Source of the DNA: Boothiomyces macroporosus
Taxonomy: Eukaryota; Chytridiomycota; Chytridiomycetes; Rhizophydiales; Terramycetaceae
Reading direction: 5' to 3'
DNA length: 64,000 nucleotides
NCBI GenBank assembly: GCA_027604185.1
Contig: JADGKB010000051.1
Location: forward strand, 1 to 64,000
A program made the translations under genes and the position numbers. The notes beneath the pieces were generated by a model. That model had not been told where the DNA came from. It did not search any database and was given only the letters and a program-made list of their open reading frames with translations. Shown here piece by piece: positions 31,599 through 42,363 of this stretch (position 1 is its first letter; each line of letters opens with the position of its first letter).

Positions 31599-33667
31599 AT
31601 GATTTCGCAATTCGATATTCAAGAATGGGTAGACTCTGCGCGAGATTCAATTGGTTCCCCTATAAACGATCTGGGAACAGTCCAGATAATCGAAACAGAT
31701 TCACAACCTACCAATATCCCAAAGTTACGAGATTTGTTTGAACCTAGTCAACCAGCGTTTATGCAAGTATTTGAACCAGACAATGGCTTATTCAAAAGCA
31801 AATATGATACGCTCACTAGGAATCAATTATCAGAAATAATGGAAACGATTCACTTTAATGAAAACGAAAACTCGATTGATCTGGAAAAGAATAAACAGGG
31901 AGAAGAGTATCCAGAAAATATCGATTTCTTAGATCAGCAATCGGATGAAGATAATTATATGAATGGAAACCAAGAGCTACAAGAAAAGATTGAGATGGAC
32001 ATGGCTGAACCGAAATACAGCAACCAGTCATTTCATGATTCGATAAAGGATGAGGACTTATTAAAAGACACTCCAATGAAATACAGACAACCAAAGAAAC
32101 TACATCGCCCACAGTCAGATCTACTACTTCAATTTCAAAATTTAGGGAATTCAATCAATAATGTTTCGAATTATATTTCATCTGGAGTTGAAAATGATAT
32201 TTCTAGTCAAAACAAGACTATGGAACAGAAAAAAGATTATTTAACACCTATTGATGATACGCAACCTTCTCCAAAAGAGCCAGCAAAAGATTTGGATTAT
32301 GTAGATTTGAGGAACCTTAAAGTAGATTCTCTAAGTGCATTTATCAAGAAAAGAAATTACCGCAAAATTATAGCATCCGACAATTATTTGAAATTTCTGG
32401 ATGATATACCGTCTGGTGTTGAAGCTCTATTTATTGCAAGGAATGAACTGTCAAATTTGACCAGTTTTGCAAAGTTACAGACTTTGAAAGTACTGGATAT
32501 TTCTTATAATCATTTGACCGACTTGTCTGGTAATTGGTGTTAATTTAGCCTTGTCACATTTGTGCTACTTGGAGGAATTAGTTGCGGTTGGAAACCAAGT
32601 AGATTCCTTGTCTATCAAAAATGCGAATTTACGCAAATTAAATTTAAAAGGCAATCTATTGGCAAACTGTGATTTTGAAAGCGTATTATCGTAACTCATT
32701 TCTAACTTTTGAACTCGATTAGAGTATTTGAATTTGTCTGAAAACAAACTAGAAACAATTAAAAATATCCACTACCTTGCTAAACTGACCACTTTGATAT
32801 TGGGTAATCAAGTACTTATATAGATCAAAACAAACTAGATCACTTGAAATTGGAATCACCATTAAAATATCTACTGTTCCTTAGCCTTGAGGATAATTAT
32901 CTGGTTTCATTTGATTTGAAGCCTTTCCCACGCTTGATAACTGCAAAGCTAAATAGAAACTGTTTGCAAAGACTGCATTCGTTAGACAGTTCATTATTGC
33001 AAGTGTTGGAAATAGAATCTCAGTTTAGCAGTACCTTGTAAAATACACTAACACTAGGTCCTTGAACTTTACAAATTCCAATCTAGAGTCTTTAAAGATT
33101 TCTGGCAACAAACATTTTACTTGGCAATCAATCCCATTAACTCTTGAAATTCTTGAGGCCGGTTCATGTAACTTGCGTTCAATCCCTCAAATTATTCTTA
33201 AATGCCAAAATTTGAAAACTTTGGTAATGGAGAATAACCAACTATCCGATATCAGCCTACTAGAATCTCTCCAATCTCTTACGGACATCTATTTAGCAAA
33301 CAATAATATTGCAGATATAACCAGAGTTTGCAAAACGTATGCAAAATTACCAAAGCTTTCATTTTTGGATTTTAGAAATAACCAAATTTCTAGCGAACCA
33401 GTAAACCAAAGCCAGCAGTATGTTTATAGTGTAATAATCAAAATGCTCTTAATCAACTCTATCAAAACGCTAAAGTATCTGGATTTAAACCCCATTACTT
33501 CTAGAGATCGCCGAATAGCACAAAAGAGAAACAAAGTAATCAAGAAAATTGCTGGTGAGTATTCAAGTAAAGCCCAAGCCCAGTGGTTCAAAAACTGGAA
33601 ACCTGAACTGTATCCTGTAGAAGATTTAACTGTGGATGAAGAGTTGGTACTGCAAGTATTAAATTAA
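31599..33667 (+). CDS. Leucine-rich repeat scaffold protein, possibly Nud1/Cdc11/centriolin-like
   Basis: Introns at 32530-32548 (19 nt), 32691-32711 (21, ends TG), 32804-32823 (20) and 33038-33057 (20) give 662 aa. Residues 1 to about 230 are acidic and disordered. From about residue 240 a run of SDS22-type repeats of 22-23 residues begins (VDLRNLKVDSL, LFIARNELSNL, LDISYNHLTDL, LNLKGNLLAN, LNLSENKLETI, LILDQNKLDHL and more), closed by an LRR cap and a basic helix. A C-terminal LRR array after a disordered N-terminus is the plan of Nud1/Cdc11 spindle-pole scaffolds of mitotic exit/septation, so this is a reasonable but unproven guess. The stop is 9 bases from the SRP72 stop. Confidence 0.75.
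32691..32711 (+). other. GT-TG intron in the LRR gene
   Basis: The 21-nt segment starts gtaactcatt, contains TCTAAC and ends ttttg. Removing it joins DFESVLS to TRLEYLNLSENK in frame and gives a 23-residue LRR spacing, equal to the flanking repeats. The next AG (32-nt intron) breaks the frame within a few codons, and the only in-frame GT-AG alternative (42 nt) shortens the repeat to 16 residues. Confidence 0.65.
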
Positions 33668-33676
33668 AATCGTAAT

Positions 33677-35571
33677 TTACTTTTTATTCTTTTTCTTTTT
33701 CAATCCTGCTGGGGTTTTGACAGCAGGTTGAGGTAATTCTTTCTTTGGAGCGTCAACTGGCGCAGGTGGTAATTTAGACGGATCAATGCCTGCGATTCGC
33801 GCACTTCCAGTACTTCCTAAAATAAGATGTAATTACCAATGCCTCCACCTTCCAGTGCTACCCCTTGGAATCCAGTAGTCTTTGCTTTTTTCCCTGTTCT
33901 TTGACTTTTTGGTAACCATCTTTCAGGATCTGGTTGCTTTTTAGGGTCATAGTTCTTTGGAAGTGGTTTGGTACGTTTTCTCTTTTTCTTCATCTCTTTG
34001 GTTATTACTTTTCCAGGTAGGATATCCAACTCTGCTCCTTCTTCTTCATATGGGAACTCGATATTGTTAGAGATGTAAGGTAGATATTGTTCAGCAGTTT
34101 CTATTTCATCTTCCGGTATGGTCAAAATATATCCCGCAATAGATTTGGTGTCTGTTGGATCTTCCTTTAACAACTCTTCAAAGTTTTCCTTTGCTTTATC
34201 CAAATATCCAAATTGCAATTTCAAATCTGCCAGCTGCAAGACTTCCTTGCGAGAATTCTAGGTTAAATACTAGTTACTGGCTGGGTTTGTTCAATTAGTT
34301 CAAGAGCTTCGCCTTGCTTGTTGTTCAATCTCAAGAGCCAAATTGCCAAACTAATAAGGCCAGGTTTGCTCTTGTCAAACTTTCCACTTGAAATCATTTC
34401 TAGTACAATATATTCTGCCTTTTCAAATTGCGACTGTTGAATGTACTTTTGAGCAAGTACGAGATGGGCATTTAGAGAATTTGGATATTTTTCAACAATA
34501 CCCTAACATCAATTCCAATTACTTGAGCAGCCAATAGCGCTTGATGTGCATCCTTCTTTTTCATTTGCAAAGATGCTTCTAGTAGAATCACACGCTCGTC
34601 ATTCTTGAATCTAGCTTGGATAGCATCCAGCTTGGAAGCCAACTATATTAAAATTTGCTAACCTTCGATCCCAGTATACTCAGCATATGTTTGTTGAACT
34701 CTATCAAATCTAATTGATGAGAGTTCAGTTTTTGCGTAATACTCTCTGGAATATCCGATAAAAGCGATTGCAGTTGATTTTGATCATTCTTTAAGCAAGC
34801 ATAATTGATATTTGTAATGAGAGAAACAACTGGGTCTAAATCGCTATAATAAATCCGCAATTACGTTTGTTCAAGAACAGATTCGAATACTTTGGAAGCC
34901 TCATCAAAGTTGGAATTCAGGTAGTGTGCCAAACCAAGCTGCGATCTAATGGTAGCTAATTCGGCATCAATTTCAGTCTGTTCATATTCCTGCTCCAACA
35001 TTGTTGTCTGGCAAATCTCCAAAGCGCTTTCCATTGTGCTGATTGCTTTTTGATACTCCTGTTCAGTGACATGGCTATTGGCCAAATTGAACAAGAAAGA
35101 GTAAGAATTGTCCAGCTCTTCATTCACGGAAACCTGGTTCCCAAGCATTCTGCTTGAAGCGATTGAAGCCATAATATTAGTCTTTATGTCCGAATCCAAA
35201 TCAAGCCGTTCATATATCCTGATTGCTTCATCAAAATTCTCCAATTTATAATACTAAGATTAGTCTATTGCTACAGCTTGCGCTTGAATGGTCAACAGCT
35301 TTGAATCCAGGACATTGGAAGGATTCGAGGCCAACTTTTGGGAAACAAATTCAACACATTGGTCAAGGTCGGTCTTGTACAATATGTAAGCATGTTCAAC
35401 ACAGAATTCTGGATCATCCGGAACAATTTCAAGAGCTTCTTGGAATTTATCCAACCTGATTAAACTGATTATTCTGCTCTTCAATATATCTGGTTGATCG
35501 TCCTGGAGCGCTGCAATTGCTTCGTAATCTTGATTTTCTATCGCCTCAAGTACCAGTTGCTTTGACGACAT
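33677..35571 (-). CDS. SRP72: Signal recognition particle subunit SRP72
   Basis: Seven exons with introns at 35254-35274, 34844-34864 (21 nt each) and 34643-34662, 34503-34522, 34258-34277, 33817-33836 (20 nt each) give 590 aa. The N-terminal two thirds is a TPR solenoid (LEAIENQDYEAIAAL, YYKLENFDEAIRIYERL, SQLGLAHYLNSNFDEASKVF). The C-terminus holds the SRP-RNA binding signature PKNYDPKKQPDPERWLPKSQR and a Lys-rich tail. SRP72 pairs with SRP68 on SRP RNA for co-translational targeting to the ER. The length is a little below yeast (640) and human (671). All six introns are required to keep the frame. Confidence 0.96.
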
Positions 35572-35747
35572 TTTGGAAATTGAAAAAATTTCAAATCACA
35601 AAATTTCAAAGGTTTAATCCCAGGTATTATTATGACTGCTCAAATTGCCCGGTATTCATGAGCAAATCCCTTGATCGGAACCTAGAGCTGAGTGAGTTCA
35701 ATCACTAGGTTTCCGTTTATAAAAGGTGCTGAAGGGAGCATTCGGCT

Positions 35748-35933
35748 TCAGCTGCTTTGCTTTTGCGAATCCCATCCCTTAGCATTGGCAAACTTGCAAA
35801 TCGACAGGTAGGCCAAGGCGAATTGCGACCCAGCTCCAATTGGGATAAACAAGCCTACAACTGTCGAAAATTTACCGTCTCTATATAGTGAATAGGGACT
35901 TGCAATTTTCGAAAAAAAAGTAGGACGCGTCAT
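35748..35933 (-). CDS. Small hypothetical one-TM protein (doubtful)
   Basis: A 61-codon open frame starts at the ATG 35933-35931. It has a basic start (MTRPTFFSKIASPYSLYRDG) and one hydrophobic stretch (about residues 27-50), like small mitochondrial inner-membrane subunits. I cannot assign it to a family. Its ATG overlaps, on the opposite strand, the ATG of the SPAG17-like gene at 35932, an arrangement that leaves no room for separate 5' UTRs. It may be a chance frame in the promoter between SRP72 and the SPAG17-like gene. Confidence 0.3.
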   Translation of the reverse strand: MTRPTFFSKIASPYSLYRDGKFSTVVGLFIPIGAGSQFALAYLSICKFANAKGWDSQKQSS

Positions 35934-38900
35934 GAGCAAGAAGGAAAAGAAATCCTCAATTTCAAACCTTTCCGCTCAGCAAAGTATACAGATTCAGTCG
36001 ATTAATGATGTATGATTGAAATAATCTCAGGATAACTTTAATGCGTTCATTTACTTTATATTTATGGATGCAGGTATCAGTACAGAAATGACATCTTCCA
36101 AATACCAGCAACTGTAAGTGTTACTTGATATTAGCGCGGAGTGGATATCAGGGGGATACAGACAGAGATTTTCAGCTCTATCGAAAGGCGAACTTGTATC
36201 TTGGGCATTGGAAAATGTTAAAGTATTCGATGCTTGCAAAGAATTAAAAGTTGCAATGGATGGTGGTAGTTCAGAATCAGATTTGAGCGACACTCTTGTG
36301 GCCAAACTAATTAGATGTTGGTTGACAAATTCAAAGCAGGAGCTTTTCGATGTGAAGAATGGAATAAAGCAGCTTGCAGTAACCCGCACTAATTATAGAG
36401 AGAATCAGAAGCTCTGAATTTGGAGGAATCTAAAGCAAAAGGAAAAGACAAAAATGAGAAAGCCAAAGAACCAGAAAAGGGAAAGACAGTTGCACCTCCA
36501 GCAGGAAAGAAAGGTGCCCCTCCACCAAAAGGTAATTTTTGCTTATTGTAGGAGCTAAGGCGGCTGAAGCAGTTCCGCCAGCATCAGCTGGATCAGAAGC
36601 CGCTAAACGCAAGAATAAACTTAGAGATCGTACTGGTGGCAAGGAAAAAGTAGTGGCTATTGGTAATGGTATCAATAATATTAGGTGACGAGCCAGCAAA
36701 TGGGCCTGACGTTTACTATTTCTTGAAAGACTTTGATAGTCCAGGAATTTTGATTGCATTAAGGGAAGAATTTGAGGTTCCAATAGACGCTATTTTCAGA
36801 ATCGAAGATGCTCCAACAAAGAAAACTGCCGATTTGAGTTACTCTGAAAACCCAAATACAAATCAAACTTGGCTGACTTTGTATAATCTTGCAAAAATTC
36901 AAAATGAACCTGCGTGGAGGAAAACTGTTTGGATTACAATTCCTGCAATGGAATTCAAAGAAATCAAGGAAATCTTTGATAATTTGGCACACAAGATCTA
37001 TGCGATTCTAGAACTGAAAAAGATATTTTTGCAATTCTACAAGTCAGACAATATCATCAATATTCCAACGCTTGAGCTTACGCAGGTAGACTTGAGATAT
37101 TATGAATACTTGATCAGCGCGACAAAGAGCGGTGGCAAAATGAATATCGATTTTCAATTAGCCCTGTTCCTGGAATATTTCTCAAGGGTTGCACCAAACG
37201 ACGAAAACAGTCAACTTGATCTCAAGGAAACTAATATTGGATATTTAAAGCAATTGTTTGATAGTGAAATCCGAAAAGTTGTTTTAGCTTTGCCCTATGA
37301 TAGCGAACCAAGGACCCAGCGCCGATCTGCCGACGGGAAAAAGTTGGCAGCTGTTAAAATAGTTGATTTTTATGACTTGTCAAAGCTACACAGCTATTTC
37401 ATGTCAGCCCTGAAAAGCATAAACTTGGATCCAGAAGCATTATTCAATGCTCTGGCAGAGTGCTATCCTGCTGGAAAGTACAGCAACTTTTTAGAAAGAC
37501 ATCCAGATTACCGCCATCTTGCTTTGGATAGTGTGCTGGGGGAGTACATGAAAATACAAACAGAGTATTTTAGAGTATCTAAAAATATGATGGAAGATAC
37601 TACCAGAATGGAAAAATTCTTGACGCAGTTGGAGTTGGAGGAATTGTGCAAATCCTCTTGTGAACTTGGGTACAATGACTTTACATTGGATGACTGGAGG
37701 TGGTTTGGAAACATGAGCTACTACAGCCTGATTCAGGTATGCAATGTTTTATATTTAGTCTGTTCAAATTACTCAATGCACCCTTCCCCAAATATATCAC
37801 CATCTTCCGGACAGTCAAGGGAAACTCTTACTAATAATGAAATCTCCTGGACCGCTCGGATGCTTGGAGTACGAGGAATCGGAGAAGATTAGCGTAATTC
37901 ACTTGTAACTATAGGTTCGGACCAAAGTCGACTTTTCAAAGTTCTACGAAAGCTATGATCCAGCTACTGGAGTAATGGATGGTGAGGTGGCACATTCGAC
38001 TCTGGAAACCACAGGAACAGCATATTTGATGAACGACGCTTCCATGAAAATCATAGACACCAATTCGTACTTGTACCCTGACAACAACATCATTATCAAA
38101 GTAACAAAAAGATCCTCTCAACTATTCAATGGTTACTAATCATCTAACTTAGACTTATTTACTAAGATTTGGTGGAATAATAACTTTATCCGATTATCAT
38201 CTGGAGTGATTGCCAAAACTGCACCTTCTCTCGTTGCACGATTTTTTGATGGTTCAGCCTTTTCAATTCTAGACAATGGAGATTGCCTAAATATCAAATT
38301 CTCTGACGAGCACGCAAACCATTTTATTTTCCAACCAAATGGAAATATAATTTGCAAATCTTATAAAAGCGAGGATTTGGCTTGGAACAACAAGATTAAA
38401 GTGCATTCCCGGTTGTTCTTCCCAACGGTTTGCAATAGCTAATGTTAGGGAATTGTCGTGAAATATTTTGAGAGCAAGGATGTGATTGTCATGTATCCAG
38501 ATGGCTCCACTGCAACCCAGACACCTGGCAAAGATTGGGTGATCCCTGATTCATCAACTTCTGATGACATGCTTCAAAATGAAGCAGTAGAGCATGAGTA
38601 TCCAAATGGGAAAACGATTTGGACAAAGGCAAACTTGACAGTGATAACAAAAGATACAAAAGGAAATGTTTTAGCGGAACATACTGATGGCACACAAATT
38701 TACAGCCCTACAGATCAATCCCACGACATCAGTTGGTTGGATGAAGTCAACCTAAAAATCATATTTAAAGCTGACGGGGAACAAATTGTAGATATGGGAA
38801 ACGGATTCCAAATTTCAAGAAAGTATGAAAACGGTAAAACACTCTCTGTAAAAATCAAAAGAACGGATATGGCAATTTCAATCGAGGCTACAGGAAACAT

Positions 38901-40673
38901 GGAAGTGAAATTGTCTTCGGAGCATTTTAATCCACCTCCAAAGGAAAGCCAAAATAGATTTGATATTAATTGGAGACAAGGCACTTTGAATCTTTTGGAT
39001 ATTAGAAATCACGTATTCACAGTTAATGCGGATGGTTCAACAAAGGTTTCTTTTTATTTAGATTAGGTTGCAAAGCCAGAGGTTGTACCAGAGTATCCTG
39101 ATCTGGCATTTGGAGGGAAATTGACGAAATCTGCATTAAAGATAAAATCTAGAGGGTATCTCTACGGAAACACTCCTGAAATATTTGTAATTTACCCAAA
39201 CAGACAAGGTGGTTTACACTTCAAAAGAGATTCAGACATGGCACGGTATTTCCAAAGCTACGGACCGTTAAATCTAAAAACGAATGAAGAAAATATGAAC
39301 CATCCGGAAGCTGTCACTTTATCCTCAATAAGGGAATACAAGCTGAATAATTCTGAGCAAAATGTAGTTCAGTATCGACAGGTGAACATTGCTAATGTAG
39401 CTCACGAGACTCTCTCAACTAACCCGAGCTGAGCGAGATAATATCAGTAATGAATATTTCGAATTTAAAGAGAAATTGAAAAAAAGACACTCCCCTGTTC
39501 CAATATCAGAACTAGGTGAAACAGAAGGCGCGTTGCAACCCAATTACGACGGCAATGGATCATTTACCCTTGGCTCAGACAAAGAAGCTACACAATTGGC
39601 AATAATTTTACAGTATATGGATAAAGAAGACCTTTCCGGTAATCCTGGGTTTGCAGTTAATGTAATTCTTGCTTAAATTAGAATGACGTCATGGCACTTT
39701 TAAAGCAAGCCAAAGAGCTAAAAACTAAAAGCAGCACATCATTGAGAAGCAACTCTATGAAGTCAAAACCTCCTTCGAAAGCCCGAAAGTCGATCACAAA
39801 CAAACCTCCAAAATATTTTGAAAGCCCTGAAGGACAAAAGTTTTTGGGAGTTCAATCTGTAATTGGAATTAATAATAGGCACTATATGAATCTAAAATTA
39901 TTGCTGCCTCTTGTGAGTCGTTTGTTTCTGAAACTACTTCAAGATTAAGCGCTAAACGCGAAGACGGAGTGGAAAGAATTCCCGATAGTTCCCAAGGGTC
40001 ATCAGAAATGCCACCACCTTCAGAGCATAGCCAAGTGGTATCCACTTTAATCGAAGTATCAAAGGAAGTCCTTAATGCCGCATTGCCAGAGCTACCAAAG
40101 ATAAAGCCTCCTCCAAAAACACCACCGCCAAAAGTGCGAAAACTGCGATATCCAAACTCGATTCTTGGAACAAAACCTGGCTTGATCCCAAATACAAAGC
40201 ACCTAAAGCAGGAAGCAAACAGCCATAGACAATTGAATACCGCATCTACAGCAGAACCAAAAAAGAAAAATCGTAATTTTGACTGACTATAGCAATTTAT
40301 GGTGTGGGAGAATTCATTGCCTTACCAGGTAGATGCAAATTTGGCACTGTTGAAGCTGGTCAGACTTATGACAAGACAATAGAATTGACAAATGTTGGGT
40401 TGGATTCGTTGAGATTCGCAGTAAAGCTTCCTGCAAACGAACTCTTGTTTGTACATTACAAACATGGATCGGTAGACTTTATTTCATTTAGGTTGCCCCA
40501 GGTATGAGTGCCAAGCTCACAGTTTCATTGAGTGCCAAGAATGATAAATCTACTGAATTGGAAATTGATGAAGTGTTGAAGGTGATTACAGAAGCTGAAA
40601 TTTTGAACATCCCTATTAAAGCCAGTATGAAATTACTAAATTAGAAATCTCTCCAAAACTAGCCAAAGACTAA
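35932..40673 (+). CDS. SPAG17: SPAG17/PF6-like flagellar central-pair protein
   Basis: Sixteen introns of 19-22 nt (starting at 36010, 36114, 36379, 36532, 36663, 37737, 37894, 38132, 38428, 39046, 39382, 39662, 39859, 40273, 40472 and 40625) give 1470 aa with no frame break. Early parts contain a Lys/Pro-rich linker and a conserved block with YFLKDFDSPGILIALREE. The middle has KVDFSKFYESYDPATGVM and repeated Tyr/Pro/Gly/Asp beta motifs (MYPDGSTATQTPGKDW, EYPNGKTIWTKANLTV, FKADGEQIVDMGNGF). The end is an ASH-like domain (YGVGEFIALPGRCKFGTVEAGQTYDKTIELTNVGLDSLRF). This order matches SPAG17/PF6, a C1a central-apparatus protein needed for flagellar motility. The start overlaps a doubtful antisense frame. 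Confidence 0.85.
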
Positions 40674-40700
40674 TAGTTAAATAAATTGCTATTTTATTGT

Positions 40701-41798
40701 TTAAAGGGTGTTGGCACTTCCCAATTCCTTGAAGGCTTGGTGAACACGCTTGATCATGCCCTTTTCAGCTTCACGGATGAACACTCTAGGATCGTAGTAT
40801 TTCTTGTTTGGCTTGTCAGCACCTTCTGGGTTACCGATTTGGGATTGCAAGTAAGCCTTCTTTGATTCATAGAAATCACGAAGACCCATCCAGTATGCAA
40901 ACTGAGTATCAGTGTCAATGTTCATCTTGATGACACCGAACTCGACCGCAGTTTTGATTTCTTCAGCAGTGGATCCAGAACCACCGTGGAAGACAAAGAA
41001 TACTGGCTTGCTATCAGCAGTTCCAAGTTTTCCCTTAACGAATTCTTGGTGCTTGCCGAGTAATTCAGGGTGAAGCTTGACGTTACCAGGTTTGTAAACA
41101 CCGTGTACGTTTCCGAAAGCGGCAGCAATAGTGAACAAATCAGTAATCTATAATGAGCTTCGAATCACCTTTGAGAATTCACGGTAGATATCCCAGATGT
41201 CTTCTGGTTGAGTATATAGAGCAGCATTGTCAACATCTTCGTTGTTGACACCATCTTCTTCTCCACCGGTAATACCAATTTCCATTTCTAAAAGCAACTT
41301 CATTGGAGCCATTCTCTTTAAATATTTAACACAGATTTCAATGTTTTCTTCCTTTGGTTCTTCGGAAAGATCCAACATGTGGGAGGAGAATAATGGTTCT
41401 CCGTGTAATTTAAAGTAGGCTTCATCTGCTGCAAGCATACCATCGAACCATGGCAGCAATTTCTTTGCGCAGTGGTCAGAGTGGAGGATAACTGGGATTC
41501 CATACGCCTTGGCAACAGCACGAACGTATTGGGCACCAGCAACAGATCCGATGATGGAAGCGGTTTGATCCTTGTTATCTAAACCCTTTCCAGCAAAGTA
41601 AGCACCACCGCCGTTTGAAAATTGAATCATGACTGGGGATTTGGCATCTCTGGCAGCTTCCAATGCAGCATTGACGGTTGAGGTAGAAGTGCAGTTGAAC
41701 GATGGGATTGCAAACTTGTGTTCTTTGGCGTAGTTGAGGAGTTTTCTGAGGTTATCGCCAGTAACGACACCGGCTGGGACAACGGATAGGATCGACAT
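40701..41798 (-). CDS. FBA1: Fructose-bisphosphate aldolase, class II
   Basis: Two exons with a 21-nt intron (41148-41168, GTGATT donor) give 358 aa, the length of yeast Fba1. Zinc and substrate motifs are present: HSDHCAKKLLPW (HxDH), LEMEIGITGGEEDGV, FGNVHGVYKPG, FHGGSGS and NIDTDTQFAYW. The enzyme cleaves fructose-1,6-bisphosphate in glycolysis and needs zinc. The start at 41798 gives MSILSVVPAGVVTG; an in-frame upstream extension lacks a better ATG. The stop is 27 bases from the convergent SPAG17-like stop. Confidence 0.97.
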
Positions 41799-42363
41799 AA
41801 TTTTTCTGATGACTAGAAGCGGTGGAGGCTTTTTATACATTTTTCATGGTTACACAAATTCATTTAAAAATTTCAAGAGATTTGGAGATAAAAAATAATG
41901 AGCATCTCTTGTTAATTTTGATTTGCGTTGGAAGAGCGCTTGCGTGGTGGTAAGCGATTGGCGGTATTTCAGTGGATTTTCAAGCCATTTTAGTGCGGCA
42001 TTGCAAGATCATTGCGGTTAGTAATAATGAATCATATTTGCCAATCATGCTTTATCTTTCAGCGAAATATCCCTTGTTTATCAATGTATTGAGAAAGCTT
42101 GGTTGGTTTGAATTTCACATGATGCTGTTCACATGTTCTACTCCACACCTGTTGAATAGAGAAAAAGAAAGATAGCGATAAAGCAATTTCATAGGGACAT
42201 TAGTTTGATTAGAGGGCAGAGTAGCAGGGACTATTAGGAGTTTTTATTAGTATGGTATATTAAAAACCAAGCCAGTGATAATAACTACAGTACCATGGTG
42301 CTAGTCGCAGAGCAAATCCTTTCATGTGAGTCATTTTTGTTTTTCTATTATTTTGAAATCGTA
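41799..42363. other. Divergent promoter region between aldolase and HBS1
   Basis: About 565 bases between divergent start codons. A 67-codon plus-strand frame (41972-42175) shows no family features and is probably chance. Strong promoter elements are expected for aldolase, but I could not single one out. Confidence 0.4.

Noticed and set aside
41972..42175. 67-codon plus-strand frame between aldolase and HBS1
   Set aside because: No conserved motif, no splice-linked neighbours, and located in a divergent promoter region.
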